This document shows positions 1-6,332 of a stretch of DNA of 16,822 nt, in pieces (the first letter of the stretch is position 1; every line of letters starts with the position of its first letter). Under the pieces are notes generated by a model. It was given only the letters and a program-made list of their open reading frames with translations. It was not told where the DNA came from and searched no databases. The position numbers were made by a program, and so were the translations under genes. Source of the stretch: Anaerolineales bacterium (GTDB taxonomy: Bacteria > Chloroflexota > Anaerolineae > Anaerolineales > Villigracilaceae); assembly GCA_016928525.1 (NCBI GenBank), contig JAFGKO010000253.1, positions 1 through 16,822 of the forward strand, in the 5' to 3' direction.

Positions 1-827
1 AAAAAGGATTGAATAATAGTTGAGACTTCAAGTGGTCTTTCCAGTGGCAAAAGATGGGTGGATCGTTCCAGCGCTTCGACTTTTACTCGAGGCTGCTTCC
101 GTTTTACGAGCTTTCCGGTGCGTTCCCAGAAAGTATTCGTTTCCACGCCACGGATGATGAGCAATGGCACTTGGAGCTTTGGCAGCCCACGCCAGATGTC
201 CATATCGCGCCAGACAGCAGTAATATAGAGACGAGTCTCCCATTCGGCGCTATAGCATAGTTGATAAGAGCCTTTATCAGTTTTACAGGTAATGCCCTCT
301 ACATAAGCCTGCAGTGCTTCGTCATCCATATACCTGAAGATAGACTTGCGGCGGAAGCCTTTGAACAATCTGTCCAGATCATCGAACTCCTGACGGCGCT
401 TCTTTGCGGTAGTTATAATTGGATGCAGGCGATAACCCAGTCTGCTTTTGTAAAGCAAGCTCCATAGTGGAGAGTAATAAGGTGGAAAAAGCACCGGATC
501 AAGCAATACAATGGCTTTGAACCATTTCGGTTCGCGCAGGGCGGCTCGCAATAGGGTGGTCCCTCCCATCGAATGCCCGACGCAGGCTATCGGTCGGGTT
601 TGATGAGTCTCGAGGAAATGCAGAAAGTCGTCGGCCAGCGGAAGCCAATCTTCGATATCCTCCGGTCTGCTTTCGGTCCATAGGGGTCGCTGCAACATGG
701 CGGTGACGTGATACTGTTCGGCCAGGCGTAAAAGCAACGGGCGGTAGCATTCCGGCGGGTAACCATTGGCGTGCAGGAAAACCAGTTCCTCACCAGCGCC
801 GCTGAAGTCAATGAATGGAATAGTCAT
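1..827 (-). CDS. Alpha/beta hydrolase, 3' end cut by window edge
   Basis: The minus strand is open from an ATG at 827 to the window edge (275 codons, no stop), so the C-terminus is missing, probably by only a few residues. The protein begins MTIPFIDFSGAGEELVFLHA, a typical first strand and oxyanion-loop region (HANG, residues 19-22). The nucleophile elbow GHSMGG is at residues 84-89 (Ser86), and a candidate catalytic His258 lies in STHLLPLE. The acid is not clear: Asp110 after strand 6 or Glu229 in RGVETN are options. The fold and Ser/His pair support an esterase/lipase-like hydrolase of unknown substrate. An in-frame ATG at 839 is possible, but neither start has a strong ribosome binding site. 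It lies downstream of the CoA-transferase gene on the same strand, separated by an inverted-repeat element. Confidence 0.8.
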   Translation of the reverse strand, partial: MTIPFIDFSGAGEELVFLHANGYPPECYRPLLLRLAEQYHVTAMLQRPLWTESRPEDIEDWLPLADDFLHFLETHQTRPIACVGHSMGGTTLLRAALREPKWFKAIVLLDPVLFPPYYSPLWSLLYKSRLGYRLHPIITTAKKRRQEFDDLDRLFKGFRRKSIFRYMDDEALQAYVEGITCKTDKGSYQLCYSAEWETRLYITAVWRDMDIWRGLPKLQVPLLIIRGVETNTFWERTGKLVKRKQPRVKVEALERSTHLLPLERPLEVSTIIQSF

Positions 828-832
828 AGCGC

Positions 833-900
833 TTACCATGAAGACTCAAAGGCATAAACCTTTTTATTGGTGGCTCCGTGACTTTGTGTCTCTGTGGTTA
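833..900. repeat. Imperfect inverted-repeat element, copy 1
   Basis: The left arm TTACCATGAAGACTCAAAG (833-851) matches, with several mismatches, the reverse complement of the right end CTTTGTGTCTCTGTGGTTA (882-900). The arms can fold back on each other. The same arm sequence type occurs at 2873-2948. The right arm carries the TAA stop of the CoA-transferase gene (898-900), and the left arm contains the alternative ATG of the hydrolase (839). Confidence 0.6.
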
Positions 901-1800
901 GTATTCTCCGTAATTAATTGCTTCACTCATCCTGGGTTTGACTTCCAGACGTTTGTGCACCTCCGCACCAAGCTTCTGCCAATATTCACTGCAATCCTTC
1001 ACGCCATACACCCACTCGTCCAGCCAGACCTTGACCGTTTCTTCCGAAGAGCTGATTTCATCCCATTTCAAGTAGAACTCGTTGTCGCGGTCGTAATACC
1101 CCTGTGCATAGGACGGGTGGCAGGCATACGGCACATGACAGACCGCGTGCACGATGATGCCGGGGATCATGGTGCGGTTGGGATCGGAGCGGATGACCGC
1201 TTCGTCCACGATCTCTTCGGTGGTCAGGATGACCTTCTTCGCAGCAAAAGCGGCTTCCTTCTGCTCGCCGATAATGCCCCATAGATGCGCGTTACCGTTC
1301 ACGTCTGCTCGCTGTACATGGACGATGGCCACATCTGGGTTGAGCGCCGGGACGACGATCACGTCCTTGCCGCCATACGGATCAGGGATGCGCTTGATAA
1401 ATGGGTTGGCCTTTTCCAGGTCCTGCACGCCGACCTGGTTCATCGGCAGGAAGGGCAGGCCGGACGCGCCCGCCTGCAAGCGCGTGATCATACCGAAATG
1501 GGAATACTCTTCCCATTCCAGTTCGCCGCGTTCGACCGCACCACGCACGAGACGCAGCGACCCGACGCCGGGATTGCCCATATAGGACCAGATCACTTTG
1601 CGGGCGCAGCCTGCCGCCACCATCTGGTCGTAGATCAGGTCAGGTGTGGCGCGGGCAAGCACCAGGTCCCGTTTGTGCTGGCGGATGATCTCGTGCCCGG
1701 CGGCGAAGGGGATCAAGTGTGTGAATCCCGCCGCGTAAACGGTGTCGCCGTCCTGTATGTATTTGGATATTGCTTCCGAGAGAGAGTTGAGTTTAGTCAT
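898..1800 (-). CDS. CoA-transferase family I, subunit A (glutaconate CoA-transferase A / IpdA-like)
   Basis: A 300-residue protein begins MTKLNSLSEAISKYIQDGDT and resembles the alpha subunit of family I CoA-transferases. It has the early glycine-containing strand YAAGFTHLIPFAAGHEI (about residues 23-39), an AGCARKV segment, the SYMGNPGVG loop near residue 75, and the later DVAIVHVQRADVNGNAHLWG block (about 155-174) shared with GctA/IpdA. Enzymes of this family move CoA between acyl groups as A/B heteromers, and the catalytic glutamate sits in subunit B. No subunit B gene is next to this one: the downstream gene is an alpha/beta hydrolase and the upstream gene a small membrane protein. It starts inside the stop of the upstream gene (TAATG at 1798-1802), so translation is probably coupled. 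The substrate cannot be named from sequence alone. Confidence 0.85.
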   Translation of the reverse strand: MTKLNSLSEAISKYIQDGDTVYAAGFTHLIPFAAGHEIIRQHKRDLVLARATPDLIYDQMVAAGCARKVIWSYMGNPGVGSLRLVRGAVERGELEWEEYSHFGMITRLQAGASGLPFLPMNQVGVQDLEKANPFIKRIPDPYGGKDVIVVPALNPDVAIVHVQRADVNGNAHLWGIIGEQKEAAFAAKKVILTTEEIVDEAVIRSDPNRTMIPGIIVHAVCHVPYACHPSYAQGYYDRDNEFYLKWDEISSSEETVKVWLDEWVYGVKDCSEYWQKLGAEVHKRLEVKPRMSEAINYGEY

Positions 1801-2087
1801 TATTTTTTCTTTGCCTTCTTTGCTCTTTCTTCTTTACGTTTTTTTGCGTCATCACGCAATTTTCGAATCGTGCCAAAACGACCGGCAGGAGGTGGGGGGG
1901 CGGCGCGGCGACGAAAGATGAAACCGATCCCCATGAGCACCATCCCCACAAACAGCCAGTCGAAGTCGGGCCGATCGGCGAAATCGGATGCCAGGAAAAA
2001 GATGAGCGAAAAAATCCCCAGGATGATAAAGAACGTTCCCACGCGAGGCACAAATTCATGTTGTGGTGTCGGTCCTTCTTCGCCCAT
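1800..2087 (-). CDS. Small membrane protein, two predicted helices
   Basis: A 95-residue protein of no recognised family. Two hydrophobic segments (about residues 16-35 and 43-60) are joined by a short acidic loop (SDFADRPDFDW). They are followed by RRRAAPPPP and a very basic tail rich in Lys/Arg (about residues 70-95, ending KKAKKK). By the positive-inside rule the tail should lie in the cytoplasm. The start codon overlaps the methyltransferase stop and its own stop overlaps the CoA-transferase start, each as TAATG with one shared base. It is therefore the middle gene of a tight three-gene operon. Its function is unknown; the basic tail could contact nucleic acid, phospholipid or a partner protein. 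Confidence 0.7.
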   Translation of the reverse strand: MGEEGPTPQHEFVPRVGTFFIILGIFSLIFFLASDFADRPDFDWLFVGMVLMGIGFIFRRRAAPPPPAGRFGTIRKLRDDAKKRKEERAKKAKKK

Positions 2088-2845
2088 TACACGGCCTTTC
2101 TGGCCGAAAAGAACGTGCGCCGGAAGGGATAGAAGACCGGTTCGCCCGGCATGGCAAGGCGCAATTCCTGCCGAATAGTATTTACGAAATCATCTTTCAA
2201 GCTATTTAGACGCTCGAAATAGGGGACGAGCGCCGTGCCGGAAATCCACTCCACGATGGCATCCGCATTTTCCAGGACGTGCGGATAGACTTTCTCGACG
2301 ACGACGATCTCCTGCGCCTCTGCCTGGAATAACAGTTCTGCGTACGCTTCGATGGGCAGGACTGGTGACTGGCGCGTCCAGCCGCCCAACGCGCTGACGA
2401 AGGGTTCCCTCCCGGCGACCTCGAGGATGGCCAGGTGCGTCCTCGAGTTGTGATTGGACGGTACCTGCACGGCGATTTGCCCTCCCGGGGCTAAACGGCT
2501 GAAAAGATACGGGATAAGCTCTTCATGATTTTCAGACCATTGCAAGGCTGCATTCGAAAAGATCAAATCCCAATTGCCCTCCAGTTCAGCCTGATTCCCT
2601 GCTTCAAACCGCAGACCGGGATGAGCATATTCCTTTGTATGTTCCAGCATTTGCGGGGATGAATCCAATCCCAACAAGTCGCTGTCCGGCAGGGAGTCAG
2701 CCAGTCGTCGGGTCAGTTCGCCGGTGCCGCAGCCCAGGTCCACCACACGCAGACCAGGGCGGACGTTTACCAATTCGAGCAAGTCATCGAAGGGGGCGCT
2801 GCGTTGTGTTTGGAATTGATGATATTTATCGGGGTTCCAAGGCAT
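2087..2845 (-). CDS. tam: Trans-aconitate 2-methyltransferase-like SAM methyltransferase
   Basis: A 252-residue class I SAM-dependent methyltransferase. It opens with MPWNPDKYHQF and a nearby QRSAPFDDLL, the N-terminal pattern of trans-aconitate methyltransferase (Tam). SAM-binding motif I is VVDLGCGTG (34-42), followed by the acidic ribose-binding residue in GLD (Asp61). The segment SNAALQWSENHEEL in the middle and the C-terminal PFRRTFFSAR also fit the Tam family, as does the length. Tam methyl-esterifies trans-aconitate, an inhibitory by-product of aconitase. It is the first gene of an operon with the 95-residue membrane protein and the CoA-transferase subunit. No Shine-Dalgarno is well placed before the ATG, and a -10-like TAAAAT ends only 6 bases upstream, so the mRNA may be leaderless. 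Confidence 0.82.
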   Translation of the reverse strand: MPWNPDKYHQFQTQRSAPFDDLLELVNVRPGLRVVDLGCGTGELTRRLADSLPDSDLLGLDSSPQMLEHTKEYAHPGLRFEAGNQAELEGNWDLIFSNAALQWSENHEELIPYLFSRLAPGGQIAVQVPSNHNSRTHLAILEVAGREPFVSALGGWTRQSPVLPIEAYAELLFQAEAQEIVVVEKVYPHVLENADAIVEWISGTALVPYFERLNSLKDDFVNTIRQELRLAMPGEPVFYPFRRTFFSARKAV

Positions 2846-2851
2846 GAATCT

Positions 2852-2881
2852 ATTTTACCCTTAGCTCTCCTGTACCACCAA
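2852..2881 (-). promoter_or_regulatory. Candidate promoter of the tam operon
   Basis: Read on the minus strand, TTGGTG (2881-2876), an 18-base spacer and TAAAAT (2857-2852) precede the tam ATG at 2845. The -35 lies in the arm of the inverted-repeat element. The -10 ends 6 bases before the ATG, which would give a leaderless transcript. The -35 match is weak. Confidence 0.35.
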
Positions 2882-2948
2882 GGCACAAAGACACGAAGTC
2901 ACAAAATTTTTAATCCCTGTGTCTTTGGGTTTTGGTGTCTTCGTGGTA
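2873..2948. repeat. Imperfect inverted-repeat element, copy 2
   Basis: The left arm TACCACCAAGGCACAAAGAC (from 2873) pairs imperfectly with the right end, which reads TTACCACGAAGACACCAAAA on the other strand (2948 leftwards). The AT-rich centre is around 2903-2913. Its arms resemble those of the copy at 833-900, so the two are members of one dispersed palindromic family in this genome. Confidence 0.6.
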
Positions 2949-2950
2949 AG

Positions 2951-2981
2951 AAAAATTCCCCCTCCCGAACTCGGAAGGGGG
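2951..2981 (-). terminator. Intrinsic terminator of the P5C dehydrogenase gene
   Basis: On the minus strand a stem joins CCCCCT at 2958-2963 to AGGGGG at 2976-2981, continued by CCG/CGG with one mismatch and a 4-base loop. The stem is followed by AATTTTTCTT. It lies 17 bases after the stop codon of the dehydrogenase. Confidence 0.85.
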
Positions 2982-2997
2982 CCTGCTCAAGTGGATT

Positions 2998-4572
2998 CTA
3001 TTTGATCAAAGTCTGGATCTGCTCGTGCATGTACAACTGTACGTAATACAGGCCGCCGCCGTTCTTGCCGCTGGCGCCGGAGCCTTTCCAGCCGCCGAAA
3101 GGTTGGAAGCCAGGCCACGCGCCAGTGGTCGCGCCCTGCGGGCGGTTGGCATAGGTCACACCAGCTTCGATGTTATCGAAGAACCACCCCACTTCTTCGC
3201 CGGAGCCGTAGAACCCGGCTGTCAGGCCATAGTTGACGCTGTTGGCGATTTTCATGGCCTCATCCAGGTTGCCCACTTTGCCGATGCTGGTGATGGGCAG
3301 GAACATCTCGTACTGCCACAGACGGTGCTCGAAGGGCAGGTCGGTAACAAAGGTCGGTTCACAGTAGTAACCTTTGTCGAACATGTCGCCGGTCTTGACC
3401 TTACCGCCGGTCAGGAATTTGCCGCCGGCCTGGCTGATCTCTTCGGTGAAATTCTTGAAATCGTTGTAAGAGGACTGGTTGATGACCGGCCCAAGATAGA
3501 CGTTCTTGTCGGTAGGATCGCCGATGACCAGTTTGTCGGTCATTTCCTTCAAGCGGCTAACCAATTCGTCATAAACTGGCTCCTCGACGATCACGCGCGA
3601 GGCCGCGGAGCATTTCTGCCCTTGTAAGCCAAAAGCCGAGCGGACGATGCCGACCGCGGCGCGTTCCAGGTCTGCGTTGCGCGAGACAATGGCCGGGTTC
3701 TTGCCGCCCAGTTCCAGAATGACCGGGCGCACGTATTTTCCGTTAGCAAAGCTGCGGTACAGTTTCATGCCAACATCAAACGAGCCTGTGAAGGTCGCGC
3801 CATCCACTTCGGGGCTGTCGACCAGCGCCTGCCCGAGTGTGGAGCCAGGACCGGTGACGAAGTTGACCACGCCCTCCGGGAAGCCGGCATCGCGCAGGCA
3901 CTCGGCGTACAGGCGCACGATCCAGGCCGTATCGGTGGCGGGCTTGATGACCACGGTATTGCCTGCCGACAGGGCTGCGCCAGTCGGGCCGCCGGTCAGC
4001 GCGAAGGGGAAGTTGAACGGGGAAACCACCAGCCATACACCGTAGGGCTTCAAGACCGAGACGTTCCTGGCCTCGTAACCAACCAACGGATCCTTGCCCA
4101 TTTCTTTGATGAAACCCTCGTTCTGTTCTACCATCAGCGCGGAGTAGTACATCAGGTCGGCGGTTTCCTGCACATCGCCGAGCGACTCCATGCGGTTCTT
4201 GCCCACTTCGAGCGCCATGGCAGCGCCCAGGTCGAAGATGCGTTCTTCGATAAGGGAAGCAGCCTTGCGGACCAGTTTGACGCGTTCCTGCCAGGGGGTG
4301 CGAGCCCAGCCGGGCGCAGCTGCTCGGGCAGCCGCTATCGCTTGCTGCGCATGTTTGGCGTCCCCTTTTTGCATGACCGCCAGCATCCAGTCTGTATTAA
4401 CAGGTGAATAGTCATCGAATTTTGCGTCGGCGAATACGTCTTTGCCGTTAATGATCATGCCATATTCTTTGCCCAGGTTCTTCTTGAGCGTTTCCACGGC
4501 CTTGTCGAAGCCGGTGTGCAGCTCGTCTGGGGGATTGAACATGGTTGCATAGGTCAGTTTGAAGTCAGCCAT
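2998..4572 (-). CDS. L-glutamate gamma-semialdehyde (delta-1-pyrroline-5-carboxylate) dehydrogenase
   Basis: A 524-residue NAD(P)-dependent aldehyde dehydrogenase of the RocA/PruA type. It oxidises glutamate semialdehyde to glutamate, the second step of proline breakdown. Visible catalytic features are Asn187 in SPFNFPF, Glu287 in ILELGGKNP and the nucleophile Cys321 in GQKCSA. The N-terminal LGKEYGMIINGKDV segment, the LGPVINQSS stretch and the C-terminal PFGGWKGSG are shared with monofunctional P5C dehydrogenases, and the length matches (about 515 residues). The usual EIFGP motif reads EMFLP here. The start is the ATG at 4572, with GGAGG five bases upstream; the adjacent upstream TTG is too close to that site. 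It has its own promoter and terminator, so it is probably a single-gene unit. No proline dehydrogenase gene is in the window. Other aldehydes remain possible substrates. Confidence 0.88.
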   Translation of the reverse strand: MADFKLTYATMFNPPDELHTGFDKAVETLKKNLGKEYGMIINGKDVFADAKFDDYSPVNTDWMLAVMQKGDAKHAQQAIAAARAAAPGWARTPWQERVKLVRKAASLIEERIFDLGAAMALEVGKNRMESLGDVQETADLMYYSALMVEQNEGFIKEMGKDPLVGYEARNVSVLKPYGVWLVVSPFNFPFALTGGPTGAALSAGNTVVIKPATDTAWIVRLYAECLRDAGFPEGVVNFVTGPGSTLGQALVDSPEVDGATFTGSFDVGMKLYRSFANGKYVRPVILELGGKNPAIVSRNADLERAAVGIVRSAFGLQGQKCSAASRVIVEEPVYDELVSRLKEMTDKLVIGDPTDKNVYLGPVINQSSYNDFKNFTEEISQAGGKFLTGGKVKTGDMFDKGYYCEPTFVTDLPFEHRLWQYEMFLPITSIGKVGNLDEAMKIANSVNYGLTAGFYGSGEEVGWFFDNIEAGVTYANRPQGATTGAWPGFQPFGGWKGSGASGKNGGGLYYVQLYMHEQIQTLIK

Positions 4573-4614
4573 CAAAGCCTCCTGAAATTGTTGGGAAATT
4601 ATTGAGACAAAGTA

Positions 4615-4643
4615 AGTATAGCGCAGGAAATCACAAAGGTCAA
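4615..4643 (-). promoter_or_regulatory. Sigma70-type promoter of the P5C dehydrogenase gene
   Basis: On the minus strand, TTGACC (4643-4638), a 17-base spacer and TATACT (4620-4615) each match the consensus at five of six positions. The start site would fall near 4608, leaving a leader of about 36 bases with GGAGG before the ATG. Confidence 0.7.
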
Positions 4644-4757
4644 AGAAGGCTGTCTCGATTTGAGGTGATGTTACTCCTCGGTGACGTAATAAAACCTTAA
4701 TATGTTTGGTCTATAAGATTCAGTAGAATAGGCTTTATCGGTAACAGCGAAAACGTC

Positions 4758-4803
4758 CCGAAGGTTGTTGCCAGACACTTAATGGCTTGCAAAAAACCTT
4801 CGG
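4758..4803 (+). promoter_or_regulatory. Inverted repeat in the leader of the selenoprotein gene
   Basis: CCGAAGGTT (4758-4766) and AACCTTCGG (4795-4803) are exact 9-base complements. Inside the loop TGCC/GGCA-type pairs (GCCA 4770-4773 with TGGC 4783-4786) could extend the fold. It ends 55 bases before the start codon and is not followed by a T run, so it is not an obvious terminator. It could be an operator or a 5' UTR structure. The rest of the divergent region 4573-4858 shows only the dehydrogenase promoter; I found no convincing plus-strand promoter. Confidence 0.4.
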
Positions 4804-4858
4804 AAAGGTGCTTGCATGAATAATTTTAATAGAGGTACTTACAGAAAAGGAGAGAGAG

Positions 4859-5410
4859 ATGAGACCCCGTTCGATCTTGACGATCAGCTTGCTGGTCGTT
4901 ATTACCCTGGCTGCCTGTGCCCCAACCGTGGCGCCCGCCCCCGTACAGCCCGCCGCGCCTGTGACCGTCCCCCCTGTCGAGCCCTCACTGCTTCCCACTG
5001 TGACCCTGCCCGCAGTGGCAGCGACTGAAGCGCCGCCCACAGAAGCGCTTGGCGAGGTTTCACAGCCCGTAGCGACTTCACGCGGACCCAGCCTGCATGC
5101 CACCAACCCGGCGGATGTCAGCCTGGCTTCCGGGGAACTGCAACTGGTGGAGTTCTTCCGCTATACCTGAAGCACCTGCCGCTCGATGGCGCCCATGGTT
5201 CATGGGTTGGAAGCGCAGTATTTTGGCAAGATCAGGTTCACCTACCTGGATGCGGATGACGCCAACACGCGCGAATTCCAGCGTGCGCTGGGTTTCGGTT
5301 ACCAGCCGGAATTCTATCTCCTGGATGGACAGGGCAACCTGCTGCAAAAGTGGGTGGGATTCGTCTCTCAGGAGCAGTTCGAAGCGGTGTTTGCGCAATA
5401 TGTGCAATGA
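4859..5410 (+). CDS. Thioredoxin-fold lipoprotein, probable selenoprotein with U-x-x-C active site (in-frame TGA)
   Basis: Read through the in-frame TGA at 5168-5170, this is one 183-residue protein. Residues 1-20 form a lipoprotein signal (MRPRSILTIS, then lipobox LAAC with Cys20), so the protein is exported and membrane-anchored. Residues 21 to about 85 are a Pro/Ala/Thr-rich linker. Residues about 86-183 form a thioredoxin-like domain: strand QLVEFF, active site at residues 104-107, helix RSMAPMVHGLEAQY, strand IRFTYLDAD, and cis-proline region YQPEF (Pro150). The TGA is codon 104, exactly where the first Cys of a thioredoxin CxxC motif belongs, giving Sec-Ser-Thr-Cys107. Frame, codon use and homology pattern continue without a break across the TGA, and a SECIS-like hairpin follows it. 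The ribosome binding site AAGGAGAGAGAG precedes the ATG. A conventional gene caller would split it into two pieces or end it at residue 103. It is probably an extracytoplasmic thiol/selenol oxidoreductase. A sequencing error or a recent nonsense change is the alternative. Confidence 0.8.
5168..5218 (+). promoter_or_regulatory. UGA(Sec) codon with SECIS-like hairpin
   Basis: After UGA at 5168-5170 the mRNA can fold an upper stem CCCAUG (5192-5197) with CAUGGG (5201-5206), extended by G5191-U5207. The three-base loop GUU is at 5198-5200. A lower stem pairs CUGC (5176-5179) with GCAG (5215-5218) and GCU (5181-5183) with AGC (5212-5214), leaving C5180 bulged. The loop begins with G followed by U and lies 27 bases after the UGA. 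This fits the general bacterial SECIS pattern of a hairpin just after UGA with a G/U-containing apical loop, recognised by SelB. Confidence 0.7.
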
Positions 5411-5429
5411 ATCGTATGATACGAACCGG

Positions 5430-5463
5430 GCAGCCTCCGTCACAATGACGGAGGCTGCTTTTT
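5430..5463 (+). terminator. Intrinsic terminator of the selenoprotein gene
   Basis: A perfect 13-bp stem, GCAGCCTCCGTCA (5430-5442) with TGACGGAGGCTGC (5446-5458), has a CAA loop and is followed by TTTTT. It lies 20 bases after the TGA stop at 5408-5410. Its position shows that transcription is meant to continue past the internal TGA. Confidence 0.95.
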
Positions 5464-5489
5464 AATGAATAACTCCTTCCCCTGCGTTA

Positions 5490-5534
5490 TAGGCAATATA
5501 AGGCCTACCCTTTTATCAAACACTTTTGATAGGC
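5490..5534. other. Hairpin with alternative arms in intergenic region
   Basis: TATCAAA (5514-5520) pairs exactly with TTTGATA (5525-5531) around a CACT loop. TAGGC at 5490-5494 and again at 5530-5534 can each pair with GCCTA at 5503-5507, so two folds compete. No T run follows. The rest of the gap between the selenoprotein terminator and the methyltransferase stop shows only the LCP-tail remnant. Confidence 0.3.
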
Positions 5535-5571
5535 ACTTTGTGGCATCTGACAGTTCAGCAAACTTTGCCAT

Positions 5572-5610
5572 TCACTCGCAATTGTTCGTCCCCAGTCCAG
5601 GAGGTGTAAA
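5572..5610 (-). pseudogene. Remnant of a second LCP-protein C-terminus
   Basis: The minus strand reads FTPPGLGTNNCE-stop. The intact LCP gene in this window ends FGTPEPGTSSCE-stop. The last 24 bases agree at 19 positions, and most differences are silent or conservative, with the stop in the same place. Translating further upstream reaches an in-frame TGA within about 17 codons, so only the tail remains. It lies just after the methyltransferase stop at 5634. The similarity is short, so chance is not excluded. Confidence 0.4.
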
Positions 5611-5633
5611 GTTCAATAGGCCGGGTCAATCCG

Positions 5634-6278
5634 CTATTGGCGAAGTCGAACTCTCTCGAAGACATAGTAGCTTTCGTTCTCAATATATTCGACTCCGCTG
5701 GTTGTTTGCCGGAGATATTGTTTGGACTGGCTCCCCTGGCTCTTGATTTTTAAAGGTTTGCTCGAATTGGCATGTGTTAGTCGATATTTCTCCCGGTGCT
5801 TTTGGATGACAGCAATCAAGGCAAGCTCGCTATCTTGTGAGGCTTCGACGGCATCGTTTTGGTGGTTGTTTGTCACAATTAAACCGCCCATCTTCAGATA
5901 CGGCTTGCACGCCAGCGAAACGCCGCCGGTAAAAAGTGCGAGGACGAGGTCGAATTGGTTCTCCAATACTGGTAGTAGTTTGGTGAAGTCTTGAGAGACG
6001 AATTGAATGTAAGGCGTACGTCGATACTTCCGGCATCGTTTGATCAAATCGAGGATGATTTTGCGATGGGAAAAGAAATCTGCGGCTTCCGGGTTCTTAT
6101 CAATGAAAATGACATGCGGGAAGAAGAAGGCGGGCGTGATGTGAATTGAACACCCCGGATAAAGAACCTCTGTGGGATGATATTGCTCCTGAATGAGTTC
6201 GAAAAGGTCGCCGCGCTCGAAACGAAGGTCCGCATATAATTTTCTATATCTATCGACCGTGGCTTTGCTATGATTCAA
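5634..6278 (-). CDS. Class I SAM-methyltransferase-like protein, function unknown
   Basis: A 214-residue protein with a Rossmann-type layout. Strand and glycine loop VLYPGCSIHITPAFFFP (about residues 38-54) are followed by VIFIDKNPEA, where the Asp occupies the usual ribose-binding position. FVSQDFTKLL follows, and the motif IV-like FDLVLALFTGGVS (about 109-121) is followed by MGGLIVTNNHQNDA. This order fits SAM-dependent methyltransferases, but the glycine motif is degenerate and no substrate domain is recognisable, so I do not name a reaction. The start is a TTG at 6278, chosen because AGGAG lies six bases upstream; no ATG fits as well. It begins 54 bases after the LCP-protein stop on the same strand and may be cotranscribed with it. 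Confidence 0.65.
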   Translation of the reverse strand: MNHSKATVDRYRKLYADLRFERGDLFELIQEQYHPTEVLYPGCSIHITPAFFFPHVIFIDKNPEAADFFSHRKIILDLIKRCRKYRRTPYIQFVSQDFTKLLPVLENQFDLVLALFTGGVSLACKPYLKMGGLIVTNNHQNDAVEASQDSELALIAVIQKHREKYRLTHANSSKPLKIKSQGSQSKQYLRQTTSGVEYIENESYYVFERVRLRQ

Positions 6279-6332
6279 AACCAGCTCCTGGGTTTCTCGT
6301 ATTGCATCGTTGTGTTTCCGGCATTGCTTCGA

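Noticed and set aside
1285..2178. Open frame of 297 codons on the plus strand
   Set aside because: It covers three coupled minus-strand genes. The product is low-complexity and basic with no domain pattern.
3025..3627. Open frame of 200 codons on the plus strand
   Set aside because: It is a shadow of the P5C dehydrogenase gene, which has catalytic motifs, promoter and terminator.
5168..5170. Global reassignment of TGA to tryptophan as explanation for the in-frame TGA
   Set aside because: Several intact genes end in TGA (for example 8604-8606 and 11921-11923). The position corresponds to cysteine, not tryptophan, in the thioredoxin motif.
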